A model generated the notes under the pieces. It was not told the origin of the DNA and ran no database searches. It saw nothing but the letters and a program-made list of their open reading frames with translations. Positions 41,876-50,346 of a DNA stretch of 64,000 nt are shown here, piece after piece. The translations under genes were made by a program, and so were the position numbers. The stretch lies in IMG/VR virus record IMGVR_UViG_3300042882_001139, positions 1 to 64,000 of that record. One strand, 5' to 3'. This DNA comes from a virus. Positions within the stretch are counted from its first letter, which is position 1. Every line of letters starts with the position of its first letter.

Positions 41876-42697
41876 ATGGTTGGAAACCTGTTGCCCGGAT
41901 ACCACGCCCGCAAGGGTGAACTGCTGGCCGCGCGATGGCTGGCGACGATCACGGACCTGCTCCGTGCGGTTCTCCTCGTCGGAGACCCCGGCACGGGCAA
42001 GACGTTCTTTGCCGAGTGCTTTGCAAAAAGCATGAACGCAATGCATCTGTTTGTGCCGTGCCATCCATGGTTGACGGCTGAGGAGATGCAGCAGGGTGTC
42101 GACATCGGCCAAGTGGCGGTCGGCGTTCAACAGGCTGACGACGCCTACTTGGACGGGCAACTGCTGCGTGCAGTTCGTGCCAGCCACGAACAGAAGGTCG
42201 TGCTGGTGCTTGACGAGGTGGAAAAGGCTGGCAGTCGTTTCTACCCGCTTGTGCTGGACTTTCTTCAGCACGGTCGGGTGCCCGATGCACGACACAAAAT
42301 GCATCAGGCGACTCTTCGCAATTTGTTCGTAGTTCTAACCGCGAACGAAGAAGCGGAGATTCCGGAAGCGGTTAAGCGCCGCTGCTTCCGGGTGACGATG
42401 GAGTTCTTGCCGGAGAACGTCGAGATCGATGTTCTCCGCAAGACAACGGGTGCTCCGGGAGGTGCGTGCCGGCTCGTCGTGCGAATGGCTAACACTATCC
42501 GCACGCGAGGCGAGTCTAAGCCCTCGCTGCAGGAGTTGCGTGAACTTCTGCGGGCCAGAGATCTCGTCTCGTCGATTGACGAGGCTGAGATGCTGATCGA
42601 CGCGTTCTTGGTGAAGGCCAAGCGCGACCGAGAGGCGATCGTTAAGGAAATCCGCACGCCGGGTGCGGCCCTGCTTGGAGAAATCAAGCGGGTGTGA
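41876..42697 (+). CDS. MoxR-type AAA+ ATPase
   Basis: Start ATG 41876, six bases after AAGGAG; an in-frame ATG at 41822 lies within the P2 promoter and is rejected. 273 residues. Walker A GDPGTGKT (36-43), Walker B VVLVLDEVEK (about 108-117), sensor 1 VVLTANEEAEIP, and an arginine-finger region AVKRRCFRVTME. Order and spacing fit the MoxR group, which commonly works with VWA-domain proteins as a chaperone or metal-insertion machine. The next gene encodes a VWA-like protein. It is the central enzyme of the island. Confidence 0.85.
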   Translation: MVGNLLPGYHARKGELLAARWLATITDLLRAVLLVGDPGTGKTFFAECFAKSMNAMHLFVPCHPWLTAEEMQQGVDIGQVAVGVQQADDAYLDGQLLRAVRASHEQKVVLVLDEVEKAGSRFYPLVLDFLQHGRVPDARHKMHQATLRNLFVVLTANEEAEIPEAVKRRCFRVTMEFLPENVEIDVLRKTTGAPGGACRLVVRMANTIRTRGESKPSLQELRELLRARDLVSSIDEAEMLIDAFLVKAKRDREAIVKEIRTPGAALLGEIKRV

Positions 42698-42707
42698 CGG
42701 TTGTTCA

Positions 42708-42741
42708 GGGGGCACGATTCTGTGGCGGGAATCGTGCCCCC
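42708..42741 (+). terminator. 13-bp perfect hairpin between MoxR and VWA-like genes
   Basis: GGGGGCACGATTC (42708-42720) pairs perfectly with GAATCGTGCCCCC (42729-42741). No strong T run follows, so it may protect or partially terminate the upstream message to set the ratio of the two products. Confidence 0.65.
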
Positions 42742-42766
42742 TTACCCTTACCGCCAAGGAGTTTGC

Positions 42767-44206
42767 ATGGATTTAACAATCCGGCAGGTGCAGCGTTTGC
42801 TGCATAAGTCGAGGACGAATCCGAACACCTTGGTGGCAGAGGGTGTTCGAGACATTGCCCAATTGGCAAACCACTTAGTTGGTTTGAATATTGTGGCTGT
42901 CGGGGCTGTACACAACGGGCATCTCTGGATGTCCGTAGCAAGTAACTTCGCACCGCGCGGCACGCGGGCGATGTATGCCTACCTGGACCCGCATCACGCC
43001 GTAGACCGCTTGTGCCGCAAGTACGGGCCCAATGCTTCTGTTAAAGACATAATTAAACAGGAGCAGCCAGCCAAGCAACCGCCGCAGCCGCCTAAGCCGG
43101 AAAGCGGCGAGGGCAGCGACGCCGATGCGGACGGCCACGAGGACGCAGATGCTGAGACTCAGGCCGAGCCCAGCACCTCAGCCAAGGACATGGCTAAGGC
43201 CCGCGAAGCAGCCGAAGACTGGCGTGCAGACGAAGCGGCACGGCAGCGGCAAGCCGAAGCCGAGGCACAGGCCGCGGCGGCAAGAAAGAAGTTAGCAGAC
43301 AATCTTGCTGCTGCTAAGGCGAAGGCTTTGGCAGAAGCGAAGAAAGCCGCCCAGAACGCCAAACGACAGCCGAGCGGTTACCGCCGTTGCGGAGCCAAAC
43401 AAGCCCTTAAAAAGGCACGCCAGGCTGTGTCGTTTAGTCAGGCCGCAGAGGCGTCTGGGCCGTCGCTGGCGTCTCGGCACGCCCTGTCGAGTGCTAACGG
43501 TCGCTTGCGGGCTGTACCCGCGGCGCTGCGAAGCCAGATGGCAGAGTTGCTTAACAGGCTCGTGGGCAACACAGGAAATACCGGCGGCAACGTCGGACCG
43601 ATTCCTGTGTACGACAGTCGTAGGTTGGTTAAGCGGTTGCTCGTCAAACGACCGCTACCCAACGCGCTGAAGGAGGACGTCATTTCCGGGCGACCGGTGA
43701 CGTTAATCCTTCCTGATGTTTCGCCGTCTTGTGCCAAGCAGGCACAGGCCGCGTGTGACATCGCCAATGCCGCCGGGTACGCAGGAGTTAGCGGCTCCGA
43801 CGTACTCGTTCTGCCACATAGCAACGGCTGCATCGAAGAACACGTCGATGCGTACATGCCGTGGTTTAATGGCAGGCCCGTTGATGTTCGCGGTACGGCG
43901 TTAAGGACGCTGTTCCGGACCATTATTACGGGCAAGTCTTCGTACAAGCTCCGCGTAGTGATCGCCGTCGGCGACCATGACGCGGTAGACATGTACGAAC
44001 AACTGGCGGGATTGCGGCAGGTAACAAGGTTGATTTGGCTGCACAACGCCAGTGGTCGCCACGGCGGCCTGCGCAATCGTGTGGTCACATCGACGCCCGA
44101 AGACTGTCCGGGGTGGGTACCGGACTCCCTTAAGAAGTTGTCGCTGATCTGGGGCTGTCACAGTCAGCGGCGCATGCTTAAAGGGCTTGCTTTAAGTCTT
44201 CGGTAA
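42767..44206 (+). CDS. VWA-like partner of the MoxR ATPase
   Basis: Start ATG 42767 after AAGGAG; the longer frame from 42701 covers the hairpin. 479 residues: an N-terminal alpha/beta domain (about 1-85), an acidic linker, an Ala/Lys/Glu coiled coil (about 130-215), and a C-terminal VWA-like domain. In the latter TLILPDVSPSC gives a DxSxS MIDAS motif at D317, GTALRTLF supplies the threonine position, and VVIAVGDHDAV the later acidic position. MoxR plus VWA is a known working pair; the target is unknown. No membrane helix is seen. Confidence 0.65.
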   Translation: MDLTIRQVQRLLHKSRTNPNTLVAEGVRDIAQLANHLVGLNIVAVGAVHNGHLWMSVASNFAPRGTRAMYAYLDPHHAVDRLCRKYGPNASVKDIIKQEQPAKQPPQPPKPESGEGSDADADGHEDADAETQAEPSTSAKDMAKAREAAEDWRADEAARQRQAEAEAQAAAARKKLADNLAAAKAKALAEAKKAAQNAKRQPSGYRRCGAKQALKKARQAVSFSQAAEASGPSLASRHALSSANGRLRAVPAALRSQMAELLNRLVGNTGNTGGNVGPIPVYDSRRLVKRLLVKRPLPNALKEDVISGRPVTLILPDVSPSCAKQAQAACDIANAAGYAGVSGSDVLVLPHSNGCIEEHVDAYMPWFNGRPVDVRGTALRTLFRTIITGKSSYKLRVVIAVGDHDAVDMYEQLAGLRQVTRLIWLHNASGRHGGLRNRVVTSTPEDCPGWVPDSLKKLSLIWGCHSQRRMLKGLALSLR

Positions 44207-44258
44207 ACGTGATGCACGGGCACCATTCCCGGCACGCGGTACTGAAAGGAGGTGCCTC

Positions 44259-44273
44259 ATGACCTGGCCCTGA
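44259..44273 (+). CDS. Four-codon mini-ORF (MTWP)
   Basis: ATG ACC TGG CCC TGA directly follows AAAGGAGG at ideal spacing. Such a strong ribosome site before four codons suggests either a leader peptide affecting the folding of the following RNA, or chance. It sits about 20 bases before the nested stems. Confidence 0.35.
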   Translation: MTWP

Positions 44274-44863
44274 TACAGTTCCTTTTTAAAAACCCGGGCT
44301 GCTGCTTTTTCCGTCGGCAGCTGCGGGTATTCGCAACACGCGGTAAGTGACCGCATTCGTGCGGTTGCGAACGGAAAAAACAGGCTGTCCGAATACAGCC
44401 CGGAGAAAAAAGTTAACGCCTTGTCGGGTTAACAATTTCGGGGGTAAATCACAAATAAACCCTTAGATGTCGGCTTGAGTCGGTCGGGACGTCGAAAAAA
44501 GAACGGGAGTACTACCGTTGTAATTAATTCGAAACGCCGCCCGCTCTCAACGCTCACATCACATTTGTGGCGGGGACTAGGCATTGCATGCAGGTCAAGA
44601 CAATTGCAAATGCTGTATACCCGCGTGCCGCGTGCACACTCAATTGCGTCACGTTGTGTGGCCCTTGACGGCCACATAACATGCTCCTCCCACCAAGCCA
44701 CTTAGACGCTGTTTTAAAATAATAACGTCGGCTGCCACACGCGTCTGGCACTCAGCGTCATATAAGTGTTACCGTCACGACCGGGAAGACGAAAGTCGGT
44801 GGGCCGCCGCTGCCGAGTAATCGGTAGCCTTGGGATGCGTCCCAAGTGAAAAGCGTAGGGAAA

Positions 44864-44907
44864 ATGGGGCTGGACGGATCATAGTACCGCCTAGCCCCAT
44901 TTTTTTA
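44864..44907 (+). terminator. Strong Rho-independent terminator
   Basis: ATGGGGCT (44864-44871) pairs with AGCCCCAT (44893-44900), extended inside by GG-CGG/CCG-CC pairing, followed by seven T. It ends the accessory island before the tail operon. Confidence 0.88.
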
Positions 44908-44997
44908 GATATCAGCGGTATGTGTAAAATGTAGAATGGCTGGACGTTTGGTGCGGAACGCATCAAAAAAGTTATGTCATTCCGCACAGGTTATCAA

Positions 44998-46239
44998 ATG
45001 ACCCAACAGCGCGTCTTCCCGTTCCGCCGAATCTCAGTCGACCACATGGTTCGCGGCGTAACGCGTGTGTGGTGGCAATTAGAGCCGTTATTTAATGACC
45101 CCGGCCCGTATACGTTTCAACTTCAGTTCGGCCACACCGGTCTTCGCGACACACCTGATTGGAAAGATATCGGCAATCCTGTCGTCAATACATACACGGC
45201 AGCAGATGCCGCGTGGCGCGAGGGCGGGTACGATATTCTGTCGCATTACCGAGTTAAATTAACAACTTCTGTCGGCGTATACGTTTCGCAGGCGGCCAAC
45301 TGCTACGGCGACCTGACAGAAAAAGACTGGCTCCTTGCACGTGAGATCATGCGTAAAGAGCAACTGCGTAACAGGCTTGTATCTGTTCCGGGCTACCTAA
45401 TTAAACCTTATCGCTACGGAAAGCCGTGCAAACGTTGCCGTGATCAGTTGACCCAAGAAATTACAGACGCCAACTGTGACATCTGTAGCGGCACAGGGTT
45501 TGAAATTGGGTTCCATCCACCGCTTGGCCTACAGTGCTGGGATCTATCACCCGAAATTATTCAAGAAGACGTAAACAATGAAGTAAAGGGCTCGACGCGA
45601 GAGAACGCGTATGTCACTGCCCGTGTAATTGGTTTTCCGGCACTCAATAAAAACGATATATGGGTAAACGGTGCTAGTGACGAGCGCTGGCGGGTAGAGA
45701 CAATACAGGTGGCGGCGAGCATTCGCGGAGTTCCAATTGTTTATTCTGTCAAAATGGGTTTAGTGCCTTTTAATAACTCGGTGTACAGTTTAGAGGTCGG
45801 CGGCGAGCCTGAATCACGACCCGGCCCGACGCTACCTGTGAAAGGTTGTGGTGCCATCGCTATCGACCACAATTACGGCGGACAAGAAAATTTAATATAC
45901 ACCGCAAGCATCGACGGGTGCCCGATAATTGGTGCCTCTGTGTACGTGTTTACGCGTGCCGTGTTTGACGATGCAGAAACAGACACTCCGCGAAACTTGG
46001 CAGTAGCGGGCACAACTACTCGAGCAAATGGCCGATGGACTGAGTCTTTAAAACTAGACCCAGGCGAGTACGCTATCTTATTTGAGAAGTTAGGCGAGTA
46101 TGGGCCGGATGTAGCGTACATAGAAGTGACCGTGCCAGCGTTACCGCAAATGGCGCCCGCAGCCGCACCGTCACCACGCCCTAACATTAAACCATTAAAT
46201 AACAGCAAAGACCGTACGAACGGATTCTGGGATATCTAA
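44998..46239 (+). CDS. Putative neck/tail protein with zinc knuckle and Ig-like end
   Basis: Start uncertain: ATG 44974 lies in the loop of a perfect 8-bp inverted repeat (GTGCGGAA 44951-44958, TTCCGCAC 44980-44987), so I prefer ATG 44998; both are in frame. 413 residues. The N-terminal domain is beta-rich and contains a C-x-x-C...C-x-x-C knuckle (CKRC then CDIC-SGTGF, about 145-165). The C-terminal 120 residues look like a carboxypeptidase-regulatory/Ig-type beta sandwich (GASVYVFTRAVFDD...TTTRANGRW). First gene of the tail block. Neck or tail completion is inferred. Confidence 0.55.
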   Translation: MTQQRVFPFRRISVDHMVRGVTRVWWQLEPLFNDPGPYTFQLQFGHTGLRDTPDWKDIGNPVVNTYTAADAAWREGGYDILSHYRVKLTTSVGVYVSQAANCYGDLTEKDWLLAREIMRKEQLRNRLVSVPGYLIKPYRYGKPCKRCRDQLTQEITDANCDICSGTGFEIGFHPPLGLQCWDLSPEIIQEDVNNEVKGSTRENAYVTARVIGFPALNKNDIWVNGASDERWRVETIQVAASIRGVPIVYSVKMGLVPFNNSVYSLEVGGEPESRPGPTLPVKGCGAIAIDHNYGGQENLIYTASIDGCPIIGASVYVFTRAVFDDAETDTPRNLAVAGTTTRANGRWTESLKLDPGEYAILFEKLGEYGPDVAYIEVTVPALPQMAPAAAPSPRPNIKPLNNSKDRTNGFWDI

Positions 46240-46379
46240 TGTTTCTTGATAAGATTAAACTCACGTCGCCGATAGTGTTTAACGATAAAAAACTGCAACT
46301 CTGGCCGCGGTTACAACTTATTGAAAAGAGAGAAGCCCGTGAGCGACTGCCCGCAAAACCAAAACCCGCCGGAAGTTGA
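46239..46379 (+). CDS. Small coupled ORF
   Basis: 46 codons from ATG 46239 (TAATG overlap with the previous stop): basic, soluble, starting MFLDKIKLTSPIVFND and ending in a Lys/Pro-rich tail. It overlaps the next gene by about 40 bases. Tight packing suggests it is translated, but there is no independent evidence. Confidence 0.4.
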   Translation: MFLDKIKLTSPIVFNDKKLQLWPRLQLIEKREARERLPAKPKPAGS

Positions 46380-47061
46380 AGACCTGTTTCCGGAAGGCAG
46401 CGAGACCGAAAACCGCCTGCCGAAAGTGAGTGCCTTGTGCTCGTACGGCATGCGCCCCCACGTTATGACCGGTTTTCTTCGACAACTGCTTATCGGGCAT
46501 TTCGCAGACACCGACAATATCGACGACCCGAAACTCCGGCAGCAACTGCAAGAATTAAATGATTGGAAACCGGCCGAAAACGATACGTACGAAAAGGTAT
46601 ACGGCCCTATCCTTATTGAGAGCATTACACGCTGGGTGCCGAATCAAATAGACAAACGACCCGCAATACTTATTAAACGAAACGGGTGGAAGTGGCAAAA
46701 ACAAGGTATTGGTGACATTACAAGTACCAATGCTTATACTGGAAGCACGTCGTATGCGGGTTTATGGGACGGCAGCCACACATTGTTCTGCCTGTCCCAG
46801 AACGGCGCCGAAACAGAATTTTTAGCCACTGAAGTAGTTAAGTTTTTAATCAAGTTTTCGCCGATGATCCGCGAGCAAATGGATCTTCACCGATTCTTTG
46901 TAAGCGATGTCGGCGGTATAGGAGAAATCCAAGAAGTTATACAGGGTTATGCCGTACCTGTTAACGTAGCATACATGGCCGAGGAGGCTTGGACGCTCCA
47001 GCCGTATGCGCCGCGCCTAAAGCGGATTGTCTTCAAGGCATCGGATTTACTGACCTATTAA
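46339..47061 (+). CDS. Putative tail completion / neck protein
   Basis: I use GTG 46339; a TTG at 46321 is the alternative. 240 residues, with an acidic N-terminus and an alpha/beta body (RPAILIKRNGWKWQKQGIGD, WDGSHTLFCLSQNGAETEFL). The body pattern resembles tail terminator-type proteins that sit before the sheath gene in myoviruses. Its place directly before the sheath gene supports that reading, but no motif proves it. Confidence 0.5.
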   Translation: MSDCPQNQNPPEVEDLFPEGSETENRLPKVSALCSYGMRPHVMTGFLRQLLIGHFADTDNIDDPKLRQQLQELNDWKPAENDTYEKVYGPILIESITRWVPNQIDKRPAILIKRNGWKWQKQGIGDITSTNAYTGSTSYAGLWDGSHTLFCLSQNGAETEFLATEVVKFLIKFSPMIREQMDLHRFFVSDVGGIGEIQEVIQGYAVPVNVAYMAEEAWTLQPYAPRLKRIVFKASDLLTY

Positions 47062-47156
47062 ATCGCGGAGAAGTGTTTTTTGTTGCTAGAGTGGTTGTGT
47101 ATACTACTCGTTACGCGCTGAACCGCACACAAATTTTAGGCATGGAGGCCTGAAGC

Positions 47157-50100
47157 ATGTCGAGCTACGTAAAACCACAAGTTCTTGTTTTCCAAGAGTT
47201 CTCGATCGTCCCCACGGAGATCACTGAGCCGCTGCGTGCCCACATTGCTGGTCCGCATGCGATGCTCCACCGATATAACGTTCTGGCTGAGAAAAACGAT
47301 ACTCGCCTTGGACTTTATAATCGGTTAGACGACACTTGCTATTCGTGGCCTGGCCGCGAGCCCGGCAGCCTTGTCGATCCGAGTTACACAAAACTCTACA
47401 TCGACGACGCTCTGTTACTTTATTACTCGCATAATGTCGGCGATCCTGCGAACCACAACGTTACGCCAGTTGCCGGCAAGACTAACTGGATTCAGTCGAA
47501 CGTTCTCAAGTTCAAGACCAACGGCGGCGAGACACGCAGCGACGTATTTAATGACCGCGACGTGCAACTCGGCGACGTTGTTTATCTGCGATCGGTCACG
47601 GACACAGCAGATTCATGCGTCGAGACTGAACTGACGACAACGGTCGCCGGTTTTGCAAGTGAAGCCACGAACTCTGTAATTGAAGCGGCTTATGCCGATG
47701 ACGATAACCAAGATCCTGTTTCCGGTGCCGCGGCTGCCGCTAACATCAGCGTCGTACACGGTAGCACGCTCGTTAACTGTGTTACTGTCGCCGAGTCGGC
47801 TGCTGTGGGCTATAACGGTTATAACGGTTTAGCCAGCGGTGACGTTGTAGAAGAGTATTTAGTCGAAGTTATTAAAAGTTCTGTTGCGACATGTCAGGCT
47901 GCTCGGCTGCGCGTCACAAGTGCCAGCGGTCGCGACAACGTAGCGGAACTCGACCCGGGCGATTTTGGTGATGAGGTTGCAGTCGGCACGCGTGGCTTAA
48001 AATTGGTGTTCAGCAACGCCAGTGCCGGCCCCTGTGCCGCCACTGCTACAACGAACGGCATCCCGGCAACAAGTTTTGTGGTCGGCCAAAAGTGGCGTGT
48101 GCTTGTCGGGCAGGCTTACGATAACGTAGAGGCTGCAATCGTTGCCACGTCGCCGAACACTGTTTCGGCTGGAAAGATTTATGGACAGTATACTGGCGCC
48201 AAAAATGACACTTATATCATTGAGTGCACGAAGGGCGGCACGTGGGCCACGCAGCCTGAGATCTCTGTGCGGACAGCGAAGGGCTTAGATTATTCTGGCC
48301 CGACGTCTGTAACTTCTAGCACTTATGCGACTGGCGTGTCGGTGGGTTCTAGCGGTGTGCGGGTCAAATTCGTTGGCGATACCGGCGGTGCTTTAGCCAC
48401 GTCTGTTAATCCCATCATAACCGTTACTTCGCCCGGTGTTGGTTACACCTCCGCACCTACCGTTACATTCTCTGCGGCTCCGGCTGGCGGCGTTACCGCG
48501 ACCGGCACAGCGGTGCTGGGAACCGGTGCTGACAGCGATAATGTAGTCAGTATTACTGTGACAAATCGCGGAGCTGGTTATACATCAGCCCCGACGATCA
48601 CAATTTCTGCGCCTCCGGCTGGTGCTGGAAATGCGACAGCCACAGCCACAGCGACATTAACCGGCGCAGATACCATCATCGGCCTTCGTAAGGGCGACAA
48701 GTGGTACATTCCGGTTACATCGTCCCAGGCTGGTCCGGTCCGTCGTTTAATCCTGCGCGACGACCTGCCGGCACTGATGGCTTCAGCCACGGAACTCGAC
48801 CTGAAGTTGTTCATCAAAGACAACATCCAGGTTGCCGAAAACAGGGTAGAGGCGGCTCCGGACGTAAATTACGAAACCGAAGCCACACAGATCTGCGTCA
48901 AAGAAGGCGTAACAGCGTACCACCCCGAGTGGACGGCTGCCGGCGCCGAACAGCCGCTGCCTGTGTACTCTGGCACAATGTACGTTCAGTACCGCGAATG
49001 GCTTGCTGATCTTGCCGACGAAGTTAACGCTATCAACAACCCTGGCGACCTTGATCAAATCAAGGGACAACTTGATCCGGACAATCCGCTCAAGTGGGGC
49101 GTGTACAAAGCGCTGTCGAACTCGAACGGCACGGCTGTGAAGTACACCGCTGTACGTAACCCTGAAAATCTGGATAGCTGGGTTGAGGTGTTAGAACGAC
49201 TCAAGGGTCGCGATGATCTCTACAACCTTGTTCCGCTGACGTTTAACACACTCGTGCACAACCTCTGGGCGGCTCAAACCGTTTCGGAGTCCAATGAATT
49301 TGCTAATAACTGGAAGGCCGCGGTCGTAGCCCTCAAGTCTCGCCCGACCGTACTGGTTGTCGGTGAAGGCGCTGCTATCGCCGGTGTCTCTGGCAATGTA
49401 ATTGCTGACCCCGTGCTTGCGGTGCTTGAAGATGATCCGAACGCGACAAATATGCAGTACACACGACTGCGTGTTCCGACAGGTTCTGGTTACTTTATCA
49501 CTAACAATGTTCGCCCCGGCGACGTTGTTCGCTACCTGTTTACCGTAGACGGATTTTCTGAAGAGCAGTACGAAGAATTTGTTGTTGACGAGGTTCTCTC
49601 TGAAAACACACTGCGGCTTTACTCGGGCGCTGACGCTCCCGTTAACGCAGCGCAGCGTGTTGAGATCTACCACAACAACAACCGGAATGAGATCGCTGAC
49701 GACATTGCACAGCAGGCCGGTGCCCTCAGCAGCCGACGTGTCGTGGCCGTATGGCCCGATCAGGTCGGCGAGGCTGGCGTCCTGCAGCCGGGCTACTATC
49801 TCGCTGCGGCCATCGCTGGCCTCGCGAGTGGCGTAGTGCCGCAGCAAGGTTTAACAAATGTTGAAGTAGCTGGGTTCGACGATTTCACTCGGTCGTACAA
49901 GTACTTCAACGAAACACAGTTAAACAGGCTTGCGGAAGCTGGCGTGTGGATTGTGACCGAAGACCGTGACGGTACGCCGCACTCGCGGCACGCTCTGACC
50001 ACGGACAATCTCGACTTGAACCGTCGTGAAGAAATGATTCGGCGCAATGTTGACTCGATGTCTTATCTGTTCCTGCGTCGGCTGCGTCCGTACATCGGCC

Positions 50101-50327
50101 GCACTAACGCGACTCCGTCGATGGTAACGCTGTTGCGTAACCGGATGACAGAGACAATTTCTGCGTTGGCTACGAACGGCACAACGGCGGAGGTCGGTTC
50201 GCAGCTCATTGATGGAAGCATCCGCGTGCTGCGTATCCATCCGCTGTTAAAGGATCGGATCGAGGTGATCCTCGACCTCACGGTTCCGGCGCCGCTCAAT
50301 AACATCGAGTTACACTTAGTGGTCTAA
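47157..50327 (+). CDS. Tail sheath protein with inserted repeat domain
   Basis: 1056 residues, well above the typical 350-700. The C-terminal third is sheath-like: VAVWPDQVGE, YYLAAAIAGLASGVVPQQGLTNVEVAG, GVWIVTEDRDG, and RRNVDSMSYLFLRRLRPYIG. The middle holds an insertion with two tandem copies of a beta repeat (GVGYTSAPTVTFSA... and GAGYTSAPTITISA..., about 420-500), a motif common in bacterial surface proteins. Insertions in sheath proteins point outward, so this is probably a surface decoration. Strong Shine-Dalgarno and biased codons fit a major protein. It shows the tail is contractile. Confidence 0.85.
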   Translation: MSSYVKPQVLVFQEFSIVPTEITEPLRAHIAGPHAMLHRYNVLAEKNDTRLGLYNRLDDTCYSWPGREPGSLVDPSYTKLYIDDALLLYYSHNVGDPANHNVTPVAGKTNWIQSNVLKFKTNGGETRSDVFNDRDVQLGDVVYLRSVTDTADSCVETELTTTVAGFASEATNSVIEAAYADDDNQDPVSGAAAAANISVVHGSTLVNCVTVAESAAVGYNGYNGLASGDVVEEYLVEVIKSSVATCQAARLRVTSASGRDNVAELDPGDFGDEVAVGTRGLKLVFSNASAGPCAATATTNGIPATSFVVGQKWRVLVGQAYDNVEAAIVATSPNTVSAGKIYGQYTGAKNDTYIIECTKGGTWATQPEISVRTAKGLDYSGPTSVTSSTYATGVSVGSSGVRVKFVGDTGGALATSVNPIITVTSPGVGYTSAPTVTFSAAPAGGVTATGTAVLGTGADSDNVVSITVTNRGAGYTSAPTITISAPPAGAGNATATATATLTGADTIIGLRKGDKWYIPVTSSQAGPVRRLILRDDLPALMASATELDLKLFIKDNIQVAENRVEAAPDVNYETEATQICVKEGVTAYHPEWTAAGAEQPLPVYSGTMYVQYREWLADLADEVNAINNPGDLDQIKGQLDPDNPLKWGVYKALSNSNGTAVKYTAVRNPENLDSWVEVLERLKGRDDLYNLVPLTFNTLVHNLWAAQTVSESNEFANNWKAAVVALKSRPTVLVVGEGAAIAGVSGNVIADPVLAVLEDDPNATNMQYTRLRVPTGSGYFITNNVRPGDVVRYLFTVDGFSEEQYEEFVVDEVLSENTLRLYSGADAPVNAAQRVEIYHNNNRNEIADDIAQQAGALSSRRVVAVWPDQVGEAGVLQPGYYLAAAIAGLASGVVPQQGLTNVEVAGFDDFTRSYKYFNETQLNRLAEAGVWIVTEDRDGTPHSRHALTTDNLDLNRREEMIRRNVDSMSYLFLRRLRPYIGRTNATPSMVTLLRNRMTETISALATNGTTAEVGSQLIDGSIRVLRIHPLLKDRIEVILDLTVPAPLNNIELHLVV

Positions 50328-50346
50328 TTACACAAGGAGTTAAGGT

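Larger units (their letters stand above)
44207..44910 (+). ncRNA. Candidate large structured non-coding RNA
   Basis: About 700 bases without a credible gene. A nested fold can be drawn at the 5' side: CCGGGCTG (44294-44301) with CAGCCCGG (44396-44403), enclosing TTTTTCCGT (44306-44314) with ACGGAAAAA (44371-44379), enclosing CGCAA (44332-44336) with TTGCG (44365-44369) and hairpin CCGCA-TTCG-TGCGG (44351-44364). The centre has AACGG/CCGTT and TGTGGCC/GGCCACA stems. The 3' side has GAC-GAAA-GTC (GNRA loop), GCTGCCGA-GTAA-TCGGTAGC (GNRA loop), CTTGGGA-TGCG-TCCCAAG, then a strong terminator. Boundaries are approximate. Large ornate phage RNAs (GOLLD, ROOL) are known classes of similar size; membership is not established. 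Confidence 0.6.

Noticed and set aside
43438-44088. 216-codon minus-strand frame opposite the VWA-like gene
   Set aside because: Shadow of a codon-biased gene on the plus strand; no ribosome site.
44500-44600. T-loop-like ATTCGAAAC considered as part of a tRNA
   Set aside because: No acceptor or anticodon stem can be drawn around it.
44728-44746. TGGCACTCAGCGTCATA-like site considered as another -24/-12 promoter
   Set aside because: No TTGC-type -12 element at the right distance.
47062-47156. Possible sigma-70 promoter with TATACT before the sheath gene
   Set aside because: The -10 is good but no -35 at proper spacing; not listed as a feature.
49191-49847. 218-codon minus-strand frame opposite the sheath gene
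   Set aside because: Wholly inside a well-supported gene, low-quality protein, no start signal.
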